Position numbers and translations under genes: made by a program. The notes below the pieces were generated by a model, which was not told the DNA's origin, ran no database searches, and was given only the letters and a program-made list of their open reading frames with translations. Shown one piece after another: positions 20,892 to 33,465 of a DNA stretch of 64,000 nucleotides (positions within the stretch are counted from its first letter, which is position 1; each line of letters opens with the position of its first letter). Location of the stretch: positions 62,001 to 126,000 of the forward strand of contig JAANYP010007600.1 of NCBI GenBank assembly GCA_020465985.1, in the 5' to 3' direction. This DNA comes from Centrapalus pauciflorus (lineage: Eukaryota; Streptophyta; Magnoliopsida; Asterales; Asteraceae).

Positions 20892-22973
20892 CTACGGTTT
20901 CGACTTGAGGTATCGTAGAATCCGCTTCACAGCTTTCATATGCATCTCCTTCGGATTTGCTTGAAACCTAGCACAAATACACACAGCAAACATAATGTCA
21001 GGTCTTGAAGCAGTTAAATACATAAGTGATCCAATCATGGCCCGATATAATGTCGGATCCACATCGGTATCACTTTCAGTACCCGGTCCGAGATTGTGAT
21101 TCACTTGAATCGGCGTGCTGAAATGGGCAGTCAATTTTGTTCCTTCCATCCCGAAACATTCCAATATGTCATAGACATACTTCGTCTGATGGATAAACAT
21201 TCCTTCCTTCTTCTGGTCAACTTGTAACCCCAAAAAGAAATTTAACTCCCCCATAGCACTCATCTCGAATTTCGACTTCATCACCTTCTCGAAATCTTTG
21301 CACATCTGTTCGTCTGATGATCCAAAAATGATATCATCGACGTACACTTGTACCAAGATAAAGTGTTCTACCTTCCTCTTAACAAACAGAGTACTATCTA
21401 TCCTACCCTTTTCAAACCCGTTTTCTAGTAAATGGTTGGATAGAGTCTCATACCATGCCCTAGGTGCCTGATGCAATCCATATAGAGCCGTATCTAAGCG
21501 ATATACTCTATCAGGATATTTTGGATCTGTAAATCCGGGCGGTTGTTCTACATACACCAACTCCTTCACTTTCCCATACAGGAAAGCACACTTAACGTCT
21601 AATTGATATACCTTAAAGCCCTTGAAGGAGGCAAAAGCTAAAAACAACCTAATGGCTTCCAGCCTTGCTACTGGTGCAAAAACCTCGTTGTAATCAATTC
21701 CCTCCTCTTGGTTGAAACCCTTTACAACTAGCCTAGCCTTGTTGCGCGTGACTATACCCCGATCGTCTCTTTTGCACTTAAAAACCCATTTGGTTCTTAT
21801 AGCAACTTCCCCTCGAGGTAATGGAACTAACTCCCACACTTCTAGTTTCCTAAACTGCGAGAGTTCTTCCTGCATCGCTTCAACCCAGGAGTTATCCTTA
21901 AGTGCCATTTGCACATTCTTAGGCTCTACTTGTGATATGAAACATGAATAGAGACATGTGTGATATGCCTCTGAGTCATTTATCATCGACAACAACACAG
22001 TGTTGTTATTTAAACTACTCCTAGTCCTCACACCCTCGTTAGGATTTCCTATGATGCTTTCTATAGGATGATTCTTGTTAATCCTAGAGGTCTCTATCTC
22101 ATCAACCCTTAGATTATCTCCTAAGTTAGATCCTATTTCACCTAATGGGGGAACAGGCTCAGTTTCTACATTTTCCTCCTCATGGACGTTTTCCTCAGAG
22201 TTGGAACTTGTTGCTTGAGTCTGATTCTCAGTGGTAGGAGCTTCTGGATCAGCAACTTCTGGAGATCCATCTACAGTCGCAGTAGGCTCGGATGTGGATT
22301 CAAACGTAGTCCTCGAAAAGGTATGGCCATCGTCATTCAGATGCAACGTCGCCATGTCCTTTTCGATTGTACCTGCATTATCATCCAAAGGAATGTTAAA
22401 TGACTCAAATAATTTATCATAGTCAAATATCCATTCCGGACCAGTTTGGGGTTCATGTGTATAACTAGTGAGTTCAATGTTATACACAATATCCACTGTA
22501 CCATTTGTTTTGTTAAAAACCCGTTTGTTTGGTGAGTTCGGCACATAACCTAGGAAGTATCCTTCGTCAGCCTTTTCACCAAACTTCAGTTGATGTTTTG
22601 TTCGCAAAAGAGTGCATGGTACCCCAAATGGTTCGAATCCAGTTAAGTTAGCTGGCCGTTTGTTCAAAATTTCATAACATGTTTTGTTCAAAGATTTAAC
22701 TGTAAGGACTCGGTTTAAAATATGGCACGCGGTATTCACTGCCTCCCCCCAAAACATGGTAGGAAGCTTTGAATCCGAAAGCATAGTCCTTGCAGCCTTA
22801 ATCAATGTCCTATTTTTATGTTCGGCCACCCCATTTTGTTGAGGTTCATATGGTGCACTGAATTGATGCACTATGCCCTTTGATAGACAATATACACCAA
22901 TTACAGTGTTTTTGAACTCAGTTCCATTATCACTACGTATCCGTTTAACCCTTGTTCCGTAAGAATTCTCCAC
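20892..22973 (-). pseudogene. Ty1/copia integrase core and reverse transcriptase (element B)
   Basis: A 693-codon open frame. Integrase: RIRSDNGTEFKNT with the second catalytic Asp, PQQNGVAEHKNRTLIKAART with the catalytic Glu, then KADEGYFLGYVPNSPNKRVF. An acidic linker (22400-22000) follows. RT: DNSWVEAMQEELSQFRKLEV, NKARLVVKGFNQEEGIDYNE, VYQLDVKCAFLYGKVKE, LYGLHQAPRAWYE, catalytic VQVYVDDIIFGSSD, and MIGSLMYLTASRPDIMF. RT looks intact. The first integrase Asp is in the piece upstream, which is shifted in frame at about 22960. Confidence 0.93.
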
Positions 22974-23759
22974 TTGGTCTAAGAACCCGATGAGCTTGGA
23001 AGCCGTCGTCCTTTGTACCTAAAAAGAAAACCCAAGAAAATCGGGAGTAATCGTCAGTGATAACCAAACAAAACCAACTACCTCCTATACTCCTTTTGTT
23101 TATTGGACTGAAAAGATCCATGTGCAACAAATCGAATGTTTTGGTTATGGAGTTCTGCGTCTTGGACTTATGAGTCTTCTTATGTTGTTTGCCCTTCTTG
23201 CATGGTAGACACTTGTCCTCGAACTGAAAGCTCTTCATAGCACACCTTGCACCAATCCATTCTTCGTTATGTAGTTCATCTTTCTTAGGTGCAGGTGAGC
23301 CATGCGTCTGTGCCACAATACCGATTCCGTCTCCGAAGCTTTGGTTAATAGACAGATTGGCCCCATCGAAGTCTCCGGCTTGTTCATATCCAGCATGTAC
23401 AAGTCATTCTTCCTTGGTGCCCGCATCAATACCCATTCTTCAGGAATCTTGAATCCCGGTTTTAGCACTAACGCCTCAGTGTCCGTGAACAACACTGAGT
23501 TCCTCTTGTCACAGATTTGAGATACACTAATGAGATTGTGAACCAGTTTATCAACGTGATAAACTTGGTCCAACTTGATTATCCCATTAGTGACCACTCG
23601 GGTACCCGTGATGTTTCCTCCTTTGTTACCGGCGAATGATACGAACCCCCGATTCCCACCCTTGAAGTCTGTAAGTAGAACTCTTTCCCCCGTCATGTGC
23701 CTGGAGCATCCACTGTCGACGAACCACTTGTTGTTTGGACCTGTGGTAATCTCCTGCAC
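22945..23759 (-). pseudogene. Ty1/copia protease and integrase N-terminal region (element B)
   Basis: Protease: KWFVDSGCSRHMTG with the catalytic DSG. The integrase zinc region follows: LWHRRMAHLHLRKMNYITKN for the His pair and CLPCKKGKQHKKTHKS for the Cys pair, then FDLLHMDLFSP with the first catalytic Asp and VITDDYSRFSWVFFLGTKDD. Frame changes near 23235-23316 and 22960 split it. The piece starts just after the gag stop, preceded by TTTCATGTGCAG (acceptor-like, ending at 23754). Confidence 0.9.
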
Positions 23760-23774
23760 ATGAAAGAAAATAGG

Positions 23775-26651
23775 TTAGTTATCACGGGGAACCCAAGCCA
23801 TGACTGACTTGGTTATACCATTCTCGTCCACATATTTAAACTCTTTCAAATACCCATCTCGCCTTTCAGGTGACTTAGGTCGTTGAACAGGAGTTTGTTG
23901 TGGTGCCGAGTGATGTAAATTCACTCTTTGCCTTTGAGTAGGCATTTGTTGTGGAGCTCTAGAATAATTCCTATTATATTGCATTTCGGACTGTGATCCC
24001 TGAGCTCTTATCGGCGCGTACTGTCTAACTGGAGTATGTGACCTAACTGGAGTGTGTGCCCTGCGAGGTGTTGTGCTCCTATAGACTTGTTGAGGTGCTG
24101 ACCTAGATTGATTAATGACACGATTTGGTGAATTTGTCCCAACCACTTCCTTTGGTCCAACCTTTACCGGTGTTTGTTTCACAACTGGTTTTGGTGCGAC
24201 CTGCACAGTTTTCTCGGTACTTTGAGAACTACTAGTGCTCGCCACATTGGTTGAGGGCTTAACAGGTGTTGGGTTCACTGTCTTAGGTGTAACATCGGCT
24301 TTCCTAAGTGGACAGTGAGAAGCAACGTGCCCCTTTTCATGACATCTGAAACAAGACATCTTATCTATGGACTTTTTGTGTGTTCCCTTAGACTTAGGTG
24401 TCTCACTAGTATCTTGGTCCTTTTGTACATCTATGGCGACTGGCTCATCGTCCTGATCAGCCCAATCAATTTTATGTTTTCCTGCAGGTGTTTCACTGGA
24501 GGAAGTCACAAATTTGACTTTCTTAACCTTGACAGTTGTGTCAGCCACCTTAGGTGTATTTTCTACTATAGGCTCAGATTTAGGTTCAGGTGTGTCCTCT
24601 AAGTCTACTGATTTGTCAGTTTTCTCCTGAGGCTGAGGCACATAGTTTGCATTAAAAGGTGGAGGAATTTCATGAAATCCTAGACCTACGGGCTTTTTAG
24701 ATTGTCTTTGGGCATCTAAAACTTTCCCTAGGTTTAGGCTTGAATTCCTAAACTTCTCTAGCTTACTGTTTGCCTCTGCTACCTTTACCTTTGTTTCAGC
24801 TAGCTCAATGTCTTTGTCTTTAAGGTTTTTGGTCAAGGCCTCAACATGCTCATACATAAGCTCTATTCTAACACACTGCTCACTCAGTTTGTCTTTCAGA
24901 ACTATTACGTCTTGAGCATCAGCCTTATGTTTTTCTTTAAGATCTTGCTTAATATCGTTCAGGCTAGCGTTTTCAATTTTTAAATTCTCATTTTGAGCAG
25001 TTATGGTTTTATGTGATTATAAGACTAGATTTAACCTATCGTTAGAATTAACACACAACGCACATAATTCACGAAAAAGAGAGTAAGTCAGACTAACCTT
25101 TGAGTTATCAGATTCCACGTTGGCCATCTGAGCAGCAAACTCCAGAACTGACTGATCATTCGTCTTTTCCACCCACATCGGACTGTTTTCCCTTGTGGTC
25201 TGCTCTTCTCCTTCACACCCAGTTTCCGTGACTTCAGCCATAAAAGCCCGAGCATTTGACTCTGGATGTGAGCTCCAGTCATAAGTAACATCTAGCTGTC
25301 TGTCTGAAGTAACATTGGATAGTAGACCAGCTAGATTGGCTTCACCAGATGATGAACTTGGAAGGTATCGTTGTTGAGACTGATTCTGAAACTGTCCCTG
25401 ATACTGACTCTGCCCTTGGTACGTCTCTACCTTCGGTCTCTGGCATTCTCTGGCGAAGTGTCCCAGATCTTGACAGTTGTAGCATTTTACCTTGGACTTA
25501 TCAAATCCAATCCCCTCGTTGTTCATTGTCAGATTCCCTCCAGTTCTTTTGATGAATCTCTTAACCCTTTGGGTTACCATGGCCAGTTGCCATTTAAGAT
25601 CCATTTCTCAAGATCATCAGGGTCGACTTGATCGTAGTCCTCATCCCAGAGGGCAGGATCGTTAATCTTCCCCTGAACACAATTCCCATACGCGGCCACA
25701 AAAGAAGCAAGCAGATTCAAATGTTCTCCCGCTGATTTTGCGCTCATGGGCATCTTCGAATAGCTCTGAGATGTCGATGCCTGTTGTACTTGAGGCTGCG
25801 GTTCTTCCGATCTTCCTAATCCTAAGAAAGCGCGATTCAATGTGTCATCAGTCTCTGCTGGTGACGACGTTTCTCCGGTGAAAAAGGCTATAGCAAGTCT
25901 TCAGATCGGCGGTCGCTGAAGGTTTTGTTGACTTTCCAAAATACATTGCTGGATTCTGGACTTGTTCGTAATCAGTTTCGACCTTCAGTAGCTCGAAGTG
26001 ATATGCCCGCAACGTTCCCACAATATCATCCAGAGATTGAGTATAATACTTATCTTCATTCAGCTTGATCATTGCCACATACATAGCCCATTTGGCTGGT
26101 AAGGCATCAAGAAGCTTGTTGTTCTTCTCGGTGTCAGTATACTCAATCCCGTGACTTTCAAGTTCCGTCAACAGATGATAGAACCGGGTGATGATATCAT
26201 CCAGCTGTTCATCCTTTAACGCCTTGAAAATCGCAAACTGTTGTTTCAACAGCTCTGTACGCTTTCTACGAACCCTAGGATTACCCTCACACCTCTTCTC
26301 TAGAGACTCCCAAAGTTCCTTCGACGTCTTTTGAGTCCTAAAAGTGTGCAGTATATCCTGAGGCAAAGCCATTCGGATTATCGAGAAAGCTTTGTTTTCG
26401 GCTTCATACAATTTCTTATCATCCTCCTTCATCATTTGGTATGATAAGACTTTCTGACGGCCTTCAACTTCAGAAACTGGTGGAATATATCCTTCGTCGA
26501 TACACACCCACATGCGCATGTCATTAAAACGCACGAAATCGGTAAACCGATCTTTCCACCAGTAATAATCCTCGATTTTCATCAGCTTAGGCGGAGCGTT
26601 TGCCTTCCCGACCTCGTGGTCCATTTCCAGGAATTTTTGAAGATTTGACAT
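23775..26651 (-). pseudogene. Ty1/copia gag with coiled coil and two zinc knuckles (element B)
   Basis: The start is MSNLQKFLEMDHEV at 26651, shared with C2. The N-terminal part is the UBN2/DUF4219-type gag domain (YYWWKDRFTDFVRFNDMRMW, ELWESLEKRCEGNPRVRRKR, LLDALPAKWAMYVAMI). A frameshift sits near 25850-25880. The first CCHC knuckle is CYNCQDLGHFARECQRPK (near 25470). A stop at about 25014 precedes a long coiled coil (VEALTKNLKDKDIELAETKV and flanks), then a basic Thr/Pro-rich region and the second knuckle CFRCHEKGHVASHC (near 24340). The C-terminus is MAWVPRDN at 23775, with a TAA that is also present in C2. Coiled-coil gag is typical of Sireviruses. Confidence 0.9.
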
Positions 26652-27287
26652 CTTTTCGAAAGTAATTGAATTGAACTTAAATAATTTAATTCGAAACTAA
26701 TTTGAATTAATTCGTTCGAATCTAGGTAGATTCGAATATAATCAGATTCCAATTTATTTGGGATTAAATTCGATTAAGTGTTATTATTCAATTAAACTCG
26801 AAATTATGTCAGATTCGAAAAGTCCTCAGATTCGAAGGTCAGGCAAACTCGAAGTCACAGCAGATTCGAACCCTATTCGATACTAGACCAAACTCGAATT
26901 AAACTCGAATGTAAGTAGACTCGAGACCCTATTTGAATGTAGCACAAACTCGAATTAGATTCGAAACCCTCTGAATCAGACTCGAAAAGGAGCGGATTTG
27001 GTTAGACTCGAGACTAAGTGTAACCCTAATTACCCCTAATAGATTCGAGCGCCGCAAACTCGAAAAACGGCTAACACTTTGGTTTTTTAACGTTTTACAG
27101 ATTAAATCGATATTTTTGCAATGAAAAATATTGATTTCGATCAAAAACGTGAAAAACCACAAACTATTTCCCGGATTACTATTTGCTAAGCTCGACGGAC
27201 ACGAAAAACACGATTTTGAGAGTAAAACCGTCCACAAGCGTCAAGAAACCTAGAATGTATCTAGATGAACACCAAGAACACTTCGTA
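26652..27287 (-). repeat. Leader of element B with TTCGAATCT motif array
   Basis: The 5' untranslated leader between the primer site and gag. From about 26700 to 27070 it carries about fifteen degenerate copies of the TTCGA(A/G)T motif at intervals of roughly 20-25 nt. The C leader (58505-58865) has the same array. Confidence 0.8.
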
Positions 27288-27300
27288 GGCTTTGATACCA
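27288..27300 (-). other. Primer binding site of element B
   Basis: On the minus strand TGGTATCAAAGCC lies 2 nt inside the 5' LTR, a near match to the initiator-Met tRNA type TGGTATCAGAGC. In C the site reads TGGTATCAGAGAC (58264-58276). Confidence 0.82.
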
Positions 27301-27302
27301 CT

Positions 27303-27939
27303 TGTAAGGTCTACCACTACGAGATCTATCTAGACGTGGAATCGTCAACGAGTGCGGAATCCTCGTTAACGGGTAGACGGAAACAACTCTCACACACGAA
27401 ACACGGAGACTATCAGAAGCTGAACGAACGACACACGAACGATCCTACGAACTGATTCTCTCCGAAACGGCACTAACACTGATGATAAACTCGAGATCGC
27501 CTTTTGCTTAATCACTCACGAATTCTGCAAAAAGTCTGATAATATTTTGAGTCTATCCCTAATTATAGAGGCTAATTCGAGTCTGTTATGGGCCAAACTC
27601 GAATCTGGCCCAAGGCCCATTCGAGTTTTTCCTCATAGACACTCTCGAATCTGCCTAGCTTCGAATCTAGGTCTACATTCGAATCTGACACAGATTCGAA
27701 TGTCAAACCTTACATAATTCGAATCTACTATTTCACATACTCAACTTAGTATTGAAACTTATGTTTTTACCTTATGATTGATTTTATCTTTGATCTTTCT
27801 TCTTGTAATACGTTACATCAAGTTCAAACACACAAACAATGATAAATATCAACCAAATATAAACGTATATAACAAACACTGGTTTAAACCACAATGTAAG
27901 ATCACTTAGACTGCTATAGTCACACAGGGTGTACCAACA
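27303..27939 (-). repeat. 5' LTR of element B
   Basis: The 637-bp partner of 14511-15147, with TG...CA ends in element orientation and the promoter for the element. It is followed on the plus strand by the resumed ORF3 of element A. Confidence 0.95.
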
Positions 27940-29868
27940 GAATGGTTAATGCTGCAAAAGATAATTTTGATGATGAGGATCCGGTTGACCATGTCAAGTT
28001 TCTAGAATTACTACAGGACGCAAAGAAGCCACTTTACAAAGGATGTCCTAACTTTACTAAGTTATGAGCATACCGCCCTTCTCTCATTTATTAAGGGTAA
28101 GGGTGTCGCTTCTGAGGATCTGCCTCCACCAGGACCCGTTCAGTCCAATCACAGCTTTCGGATCTTCCAGACAAGATAGATGCGCTCACACGACTACTTC
28201 ATCAAGTCCAGGAGAAGGCCAACTCCAGAATGGACCGTCTTGAGTCTGCTGTAATAGAGCGACAATGTCGTCCTCAGGCTGAATCCCAGAAAAGAAAGCA
28301 TGACGATCAGAACGACTCTGATCGCCATGAGTGGGAGAAACGCCGACAAATTCAGTCTGAGGACCCGATCATGATTATAGGGGGAGCCTGAGTCGGGGGA
28401 ACAGAGGTATGGGGCTCAGGAAATGATAGAAGACGAGCCGTTGGTTGAAGGCGTGGCTCCATTGGATCCTAGGTCTGCAATGGTCGAGTATGAACCCGTT
28501 CACAAATAAGTCGAAATCATATTGGTGTGTGATTCAGACTATGATATTGATGACGACTATCCCTTAATTACTCTAAAGCCTTAGCCCGAGTCACCACAGT
28601 CATCCTCATCCTTTGAATTTCTAAACTCCCCGCCCCACGTACCATAACAAGAGATCTTATCTTCAATTCAACTTCCCTCCACTCTCAAGGAATCCCCACT
28701 AGTCCAAAGCCCTCCAAGAATCCAAAGTCCTCCCAAACTCCAATCTATACCCGAACCTCAAACCTAGGAACCAGAGCCTTCAGGACCTTAGCTTTTACAC
28801 TGTTTTGATGAAACACCTGATGAGCCTAGTATCCATGACGAAAGCGACCTATATTGGGTAAGTTGGTACACTAAAGGTGGGGTACACTCTCTGCCAGAGG
28901 AACTGAAAGAAGAGCTCAGGCAAGAACGAAGGGGGAAGATTTTCAAACTACTTGAAGCTCAGAAAGTTGAAATAGAAGATCCCCCCGTTCAAGGCCTAAA
29001 GGAATTTTTACAAAAGTTCCCAATCCAGCAGTTCCAAAATCCATTCCTGGAAGAAAGATTCAAGATGGTTTTCAGGAAGAAACGAGGGTCATTCAGCATG
29101 CGCTTATTGATGGAACATACCAATGTTTCGAAAGCTAAACAGGCCGAGTATAATCAATTGATGCTCAGGGAGAAGAGGTCAAAGGACAAAAACTGGTCAA
29201 AGTCGAAAATTAAAATGCTTCTCACCATCACGCTATGCAAAAGATCTAAAGTGTTCTATCCTGCCTTTCAGGTGGAAAGAGAATATGGTACTGTTGAGGA
29301 GTTTTATGAGTATGACCTTGATTATGTAAATTTGGACGACGTCGAGTTTTTGCATTATAATTTGAAACATAGAATCAAAAAACGTCTGTCTCACATGACC
29401 GCCGTAGCCGCACTCACACGAAGTATGAACCGCCGCTCGATTATCATGTGCTTAAGAGACTTCCAAATGGCAATTGAGAGCGCGCTGGTAAAAGTTGGTT
29501 TAAGAGCCCCTGAGCAAGACAGCTTCCTGTTAGATCATCATCCTGTGTATAAAGTTGTGTTAAGAGGACAGCCAGGAGTTATTTTTGTGAACCAAAAAGG
29601 ACAGAAACGATTCATGCGCTTCAAGGACCTCCCTTGTTACTCCGATGGAACAATCAAATTAGTCAGAGCTGAACTCATAAAAAGAATCCAAGAAATTGAT
29701 GCTCAGACCAATCCAGAACTCAGACGCTCACCCAAGGAGATACAAGACATCCTCAGCGGCATTGAATACCTGAATGAAAGGCTACACATGCGACAAGTAA
29801 CAAGACGGTTCGATGTCATCCTTGGCCTCCGAGTAACAACAGATCATGCCAGAGTTCCTCCACAATGA
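27940..29868 (+). pseudogene. ORF3 of element A, C-terminal half
   Basis: The early part (27940-29064) is badly broken but readable: MVNAAKDNFDDEDPVDHVKF, KIDALTRLLHQVQEKANSRM (coiled coil) and SQKRKHDDQNDSD. From 29065 the frame is open for 267 codons: FRKKRGSFSMRLLMEHTNVS, SRSMNRRSIIMCLRDFQMAI-like, LLDHHPVYKVVLRGQPGVIF, KGQKRFMRFKDLPCYSDGT, LHMRQVTRRFDVILGLR. This C-terminal module is repeated in the two other ORF3 fragments (31640-31917 and 43749-44171). The stop is directly before the polypurine tract. Function unknown. Confidence 0.78.
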
Positions 29869-29871
29869 TCG

Positions 29872-29884
29872 AAAAGGGGGAGAT
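29872..29884 (+). other. Polypurine tract of element A
   Basis: AAAAGGGGGAGAT directly precedes the LTR start TGTTAGATATTT. Confidence 0.85.
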
Positions 29885-30250
29885 TGTTAGATATTTAATT
29901 TCAATCTTGTGGATTTATTTTGTAATAAATATTTCTAGTTAATTTATCTTGAAATTTATTTATAGTTTAGTTTCTTGTTATTAAAGTTCAAGGGGTCTGT
30001 GTGTAATACCTCTAAACGTGGTTTTATTAACCTAGGAATAAAGTGCCCGAGGGTTGTGTGTAAAAGGGAGTTGACAATTCAATATCACGGACACATTTAT
30101 TCTCTCAGTCGCCGCACATTATTCATTATTATTCTCTTTGTCTTCTCTTCATCATTACACAATCATTGTGCTTCGATTATGTTTGTGTGTGATTGTTTGA
30201 GTATTTTTATACATTCACGAGTGCTGATCATCTGCGAATCAAATATAACA
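29885..30250 (+). repeat. 3' LTR of element A
   Basis: A 366-bp LTR starting TGTTAGATATTT and ending AATATAACA. It is related to the LTRs at 31934-32278 and 44191-44548 (shared start, a middle TTGAGGGG-like word and CCTAGG block). The sequence after 30250 is mid-ORF3 of another copy with no primer site, so this is a 3' LTR inserted next to or into a related element. Confidence 0.8.
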
Positions 30251-31917
30251 CAAGCGCAGATTGCAGTACTATATGATCAAATAGAAAGCCTCAAAAGGCT
30301 AGTTCTGCGAGTTGAACAGCATAATGGACCGGCTTGAATCAACAATTATAGAACTGTAATCATCGTGCAGACCTCAAGCTGAATCAATGAAACGCAAGCA
30401 TGATGATCAGGAGGACCCTGATCATCCTGAGGGGCAGAAACGCCCTAGGATACAGCCTGACGGGGAAATGCAAAGTCTAGGGGGAGTCGAAGCTGAACAG
30501 AGTGGGGAGGAAGTTTCAGGGGCTCCAGGTGGAGGTGGACCAACAGAAGAAAACTTATTGGCAATGACAGTGTTCGAACCACCTTATGACAAATTCGAAA
30601 TCATCATAGTATTTGATTCAGACTCTGAGACTGATAGACACGAACCTCTAAAAACACCAAATCCTAAACCTGAATCACCGCAAAAGTCATCATCATCATT
30701 CGATTTCTTGAACTCCCCCACTCACGTGCCTTAAGATGAAATCATGTCAGCCTTGAAAGCAGCTACCCCTCCTCTACCCAACAAGCTACTTCTGAACCAT
30801 ATCATATCCCTCAAGTCCAAAATATCCAACAAGTCCAAATTCCATCCACCCAACCAGCAGAGTCATCAGGCCCCAGAACAGTTGATTGCTTTGAAGAGGT
30901 ACCTGATGTAACTCATGTACATGATAGAATGATCTGGAATGGTTAAACTGGTAGTCAAATGGTAAACTGGTACTCAAATGACCATCGGGGTCAAGTTTAT
31001 CAAATGCTTGAGATTCCGCCCGCTGAAATTGAGGAACCTCCCGTACAAAGGATAAAAGAATTCCTGATGAACTTAACTGCTGAAGAATTTCAACAACCAT
31101 ATCTCGAAGAGAGATTTAAAATGGTATTCAAGAAGAAGCCAGGCATGTACAGCAGACGTTTATTGATGCAACTCAATGACGCATCCAGAGATGAACAAGC
31201 TGAAAACAATCAGATAATGCTGAGAGAAAAGAGACGGAAATCTGAATACTAGTGAAGTCCAAGATTAAAAAGGTAACATCCATCTCCCTGTGTAAGTGAG
31301 CTCTTTTGTTCACTTCTTCCTTTGATATCATAACAGAAGACGGGTCATCGCAGCAGATCCATGTGAGTGATCTTGACTTTGTGAACCACATTGACGTCGA
31401 AACAATGCATGATAAACAGTAAATCAGAGTGAAGGGGAGACTGAGACATATCACTGCACTGGCAGCATTGACAAGAAGCATGAAACGACAATTGATAATT
31501 ATGTGCTTAAAAGACTTCCAGATGGCCATCGAGAGCTTAATGGTCAAGGTCGGTCTCAAGGCCCGGATCAAAATTTTTTTGGCTTAGATCATCATCCAAT
31601 GTATAAAGTACTAATGGGAGGTCTTCAAGGAATAATATTTTGAATAAGAAGGGACAGAAAAGGTTCATGCGTTTTGAGGAGATACCCTGTTACTCTTATG
31701 GCCCACTTCGTCTAGTAAGAGCAGAGCTTAACTGGAGACTCCAGGAAGATGATGCTCAGACTATTTCAGAATTCAAAAGGAGGCCTAAAGAGATTCCGGA
31801 TGTCCTCAGCGCATTTGAATTTATCAATGATAGGCTGCATACTCGACAATTTTAGAAGATTTGATGTCATCCTTGGCCTTCGAGATTTTGCAGAGCATGC
31901 CTGTCACCCTCGTCCAT
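30251..31917 (+). pseudogene. ORF3 fragment, second copy (A2)
   Basis: It starts in the coiled-coil part (DQIESLKRLVLRVEQHNGPA), then MKRKHDDQEDPDHPEGQKRP (30387), an acidic region, FDFLNSPTHVP, then FLMNLTAEEFQQPYLEERFK (31060), KPGMYSRRLLMQLNDASRDE and KKGQKRFMRFEEIPCYSYG (31650). Several stops and frameshifts. Pattern and order match the ORF3 C-terminal half of element A. It was probably the target into which A or a relative inserted. Confidence 0.75.
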
Positions 31918-31922
31918 GATCG

Positions 31923-32278
31923 AAAAGGGAGAATGTTACATTATAAATTTTGATCATGTGAAGTCTTATTTTGTAATAGTTACTTTAATTTTTTTCCGTG
32001 TAAATTGATTCCTTTCCGTTGTAATTTAGTTACTGTAATTAGAAGTTGAGGGGTGTAAAATGTAAACTCCTCAAACTTGGTTTATTATTTAAGGGAAACC
32101 CTCCTAGGGTTTCCCACAACTTTGTCACATTTGTATATCAAAAATACGGCCGTCGTTTTCTTTACTTTTGTCTCTCGAAAATTGCAACACTGATAGAGTT
32201 CATAATTCTCATTGTTTGATTATTATTATTGTGATTGTTGATTGTGAGTACTAATATCATCATTGGGACAAATTAACA
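31923..32278 (+). repeat. Polypurine tract and LTR of copy A2
   Basis: AAAAGGGAGAA (31923-31933) is followed by TGTTACATTATA, the LTR start (31934), ending TTAACA at 32278 (345 bp). It resembles the A and A3 LTRs but is clearly diverged. Confidence 0.72.
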
Positions 32279-33465
32279 GTTATCAATATCTGAGTCAGGA
32301 TTAGAATCTACCTCAGGTGTCTCAGACTATTCTGAAGTATCTGATTCAGATCCATCAACCCCTTGATCTTTACTGCATTCCACACCTCCTGTAGCCATCA
32401 ATGCTACATCAATTATCAATTCAGACTCAGAATGTGTATCATCTTTATTTTCCTCTTCATCATCAGTCAGCCCGACCCAGACTTTGTCTTCAGCAATCGT
32501 TGCAGATTCACTTTGTTCAGACTCTGATATGTGTGAAAGATTTCCGACTTTAAGCAGATATGTGCATCCTCATCCAGAATGTCATCATCGTTAGAGAGTT
32601 GGAGCCAGTGTTCATCTTCTACCATAAAGGCCTTCCCATCTTCCTTTTGTTTAGCCAACAAAGCCTTCTGAGTGTAGTTTTCAGAATTTTTAACTACAGG
32701 CTGTCGGCATTCTCGGGCATAGTGGTCTAGCTTGCCACAATTATAGCATTTCTGCTCATCTTCCTTCTGAACAGACTTCTCTGGATTTTCATACTTTTTC
32801 CCACTACACTCTCCGTTCTTTTCATACTTCTCTCTCTTTTCATATTTTCTGGACCCAGTTTTATATCGCAGTTTGTTGTTCATTGGCTTGCGATAAAACT
32901 TATTTCGGAATGCTTTTGTCAGAAGGGCAATCTGCTTTTTCATCTCTTCAATTTCAGGGTCTGCTGTAGAGTCAGATGATTCAAATTCCGATGAACTGCT
33001 TACTACCACTCGCTTCTCCTTCTTTAATTGGTACTTGTACTTCTTATCGGCTAGGAGAGCCAATATATCAACAATTGCTTTTTCCACTTGTTTCTTCCCG
33101 GAAACCTTCCTTAAAACAACCTCCTGATAGTTGTTTAAATTCTCAAAAACCATGTGAATGTCCATATCATCTATTTCCTTGGTCTGTTGAATGATCATGG
33201 TATATTTGTCCCATTCAGGGTTGAGAATATTCAAAAACTTGACATTTATGTCCAAGTTTTACTTTGTGACTCCATTCCTTTTCATTTCACTGACTAAATT
33301 GACGAATCTTAAGTACGTATTTTCTAAAATTCCCCTTCTCTCGCTCTAAAATTCTCAAACGTCATTAGATTGTTCCTTGCTCTATTGGTGGTAGCCTTCT
33401 CTGAACCTCTCATTAGTTTAAATACCTCATCCCAGATGGATTTGGCAGTGGTGTTGTTCGTGAGA

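Larger units (their letters stand above)
14511..27939 (-). mobile_element. Complete Sirevirus-like Ty1/copia retrotransposon B, minus strand, nested in ORF3 of element A
   Basis: At 13,429 bp this is long for Ty1/copia. In element order it has a 5' LTR (27303-27939), primer site (27288-27300), leader with motif array, gag, protease, integrase, RT and RNase H in one overall frame, a 2-kb spacer, ORF3 (18217-15206), a polypurine tract (15148-15160) and 3' LTR (14511-15147). The LTRs are both 637 bp and I count about 15 mismatches without gaps. The flanks (gacat on the left, gaatg on the right) do not form a clear duplication. Stops and a few frameshifts inactivate it. A second copy (C) runs on the plus strand from about 55065. 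Confidence 0.92.
1..30250 (+). mobile_element. Sirevirus-like Ty1/copia retrotransposon A, 3' portion, interrupted by two nested elements
   Basis: Element A enters the window inside integrase, runs through RT and RNase H (1-2535 and 10972-11149), a 1.8-kb spacer, a long third ORF (12939-14510 and 27940-29868), a purine tract (29872-29884) and a 3' LTR (29885-30250). The reading is colinear once the chromovirus (2536-10966) and element B (14511-27939) are removed. An extra ORF after pol is a known feature of the Sirevirus (SIRE/Maximus) branch of Ty1/copia; assignment to that branch is inference from RT and integrase motifs and this layout. All coding parts carry stops or frameshifts, so the copy is dead. 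Its 5' LTR, gag and protease lie left of the window. Confidence 0.82.
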
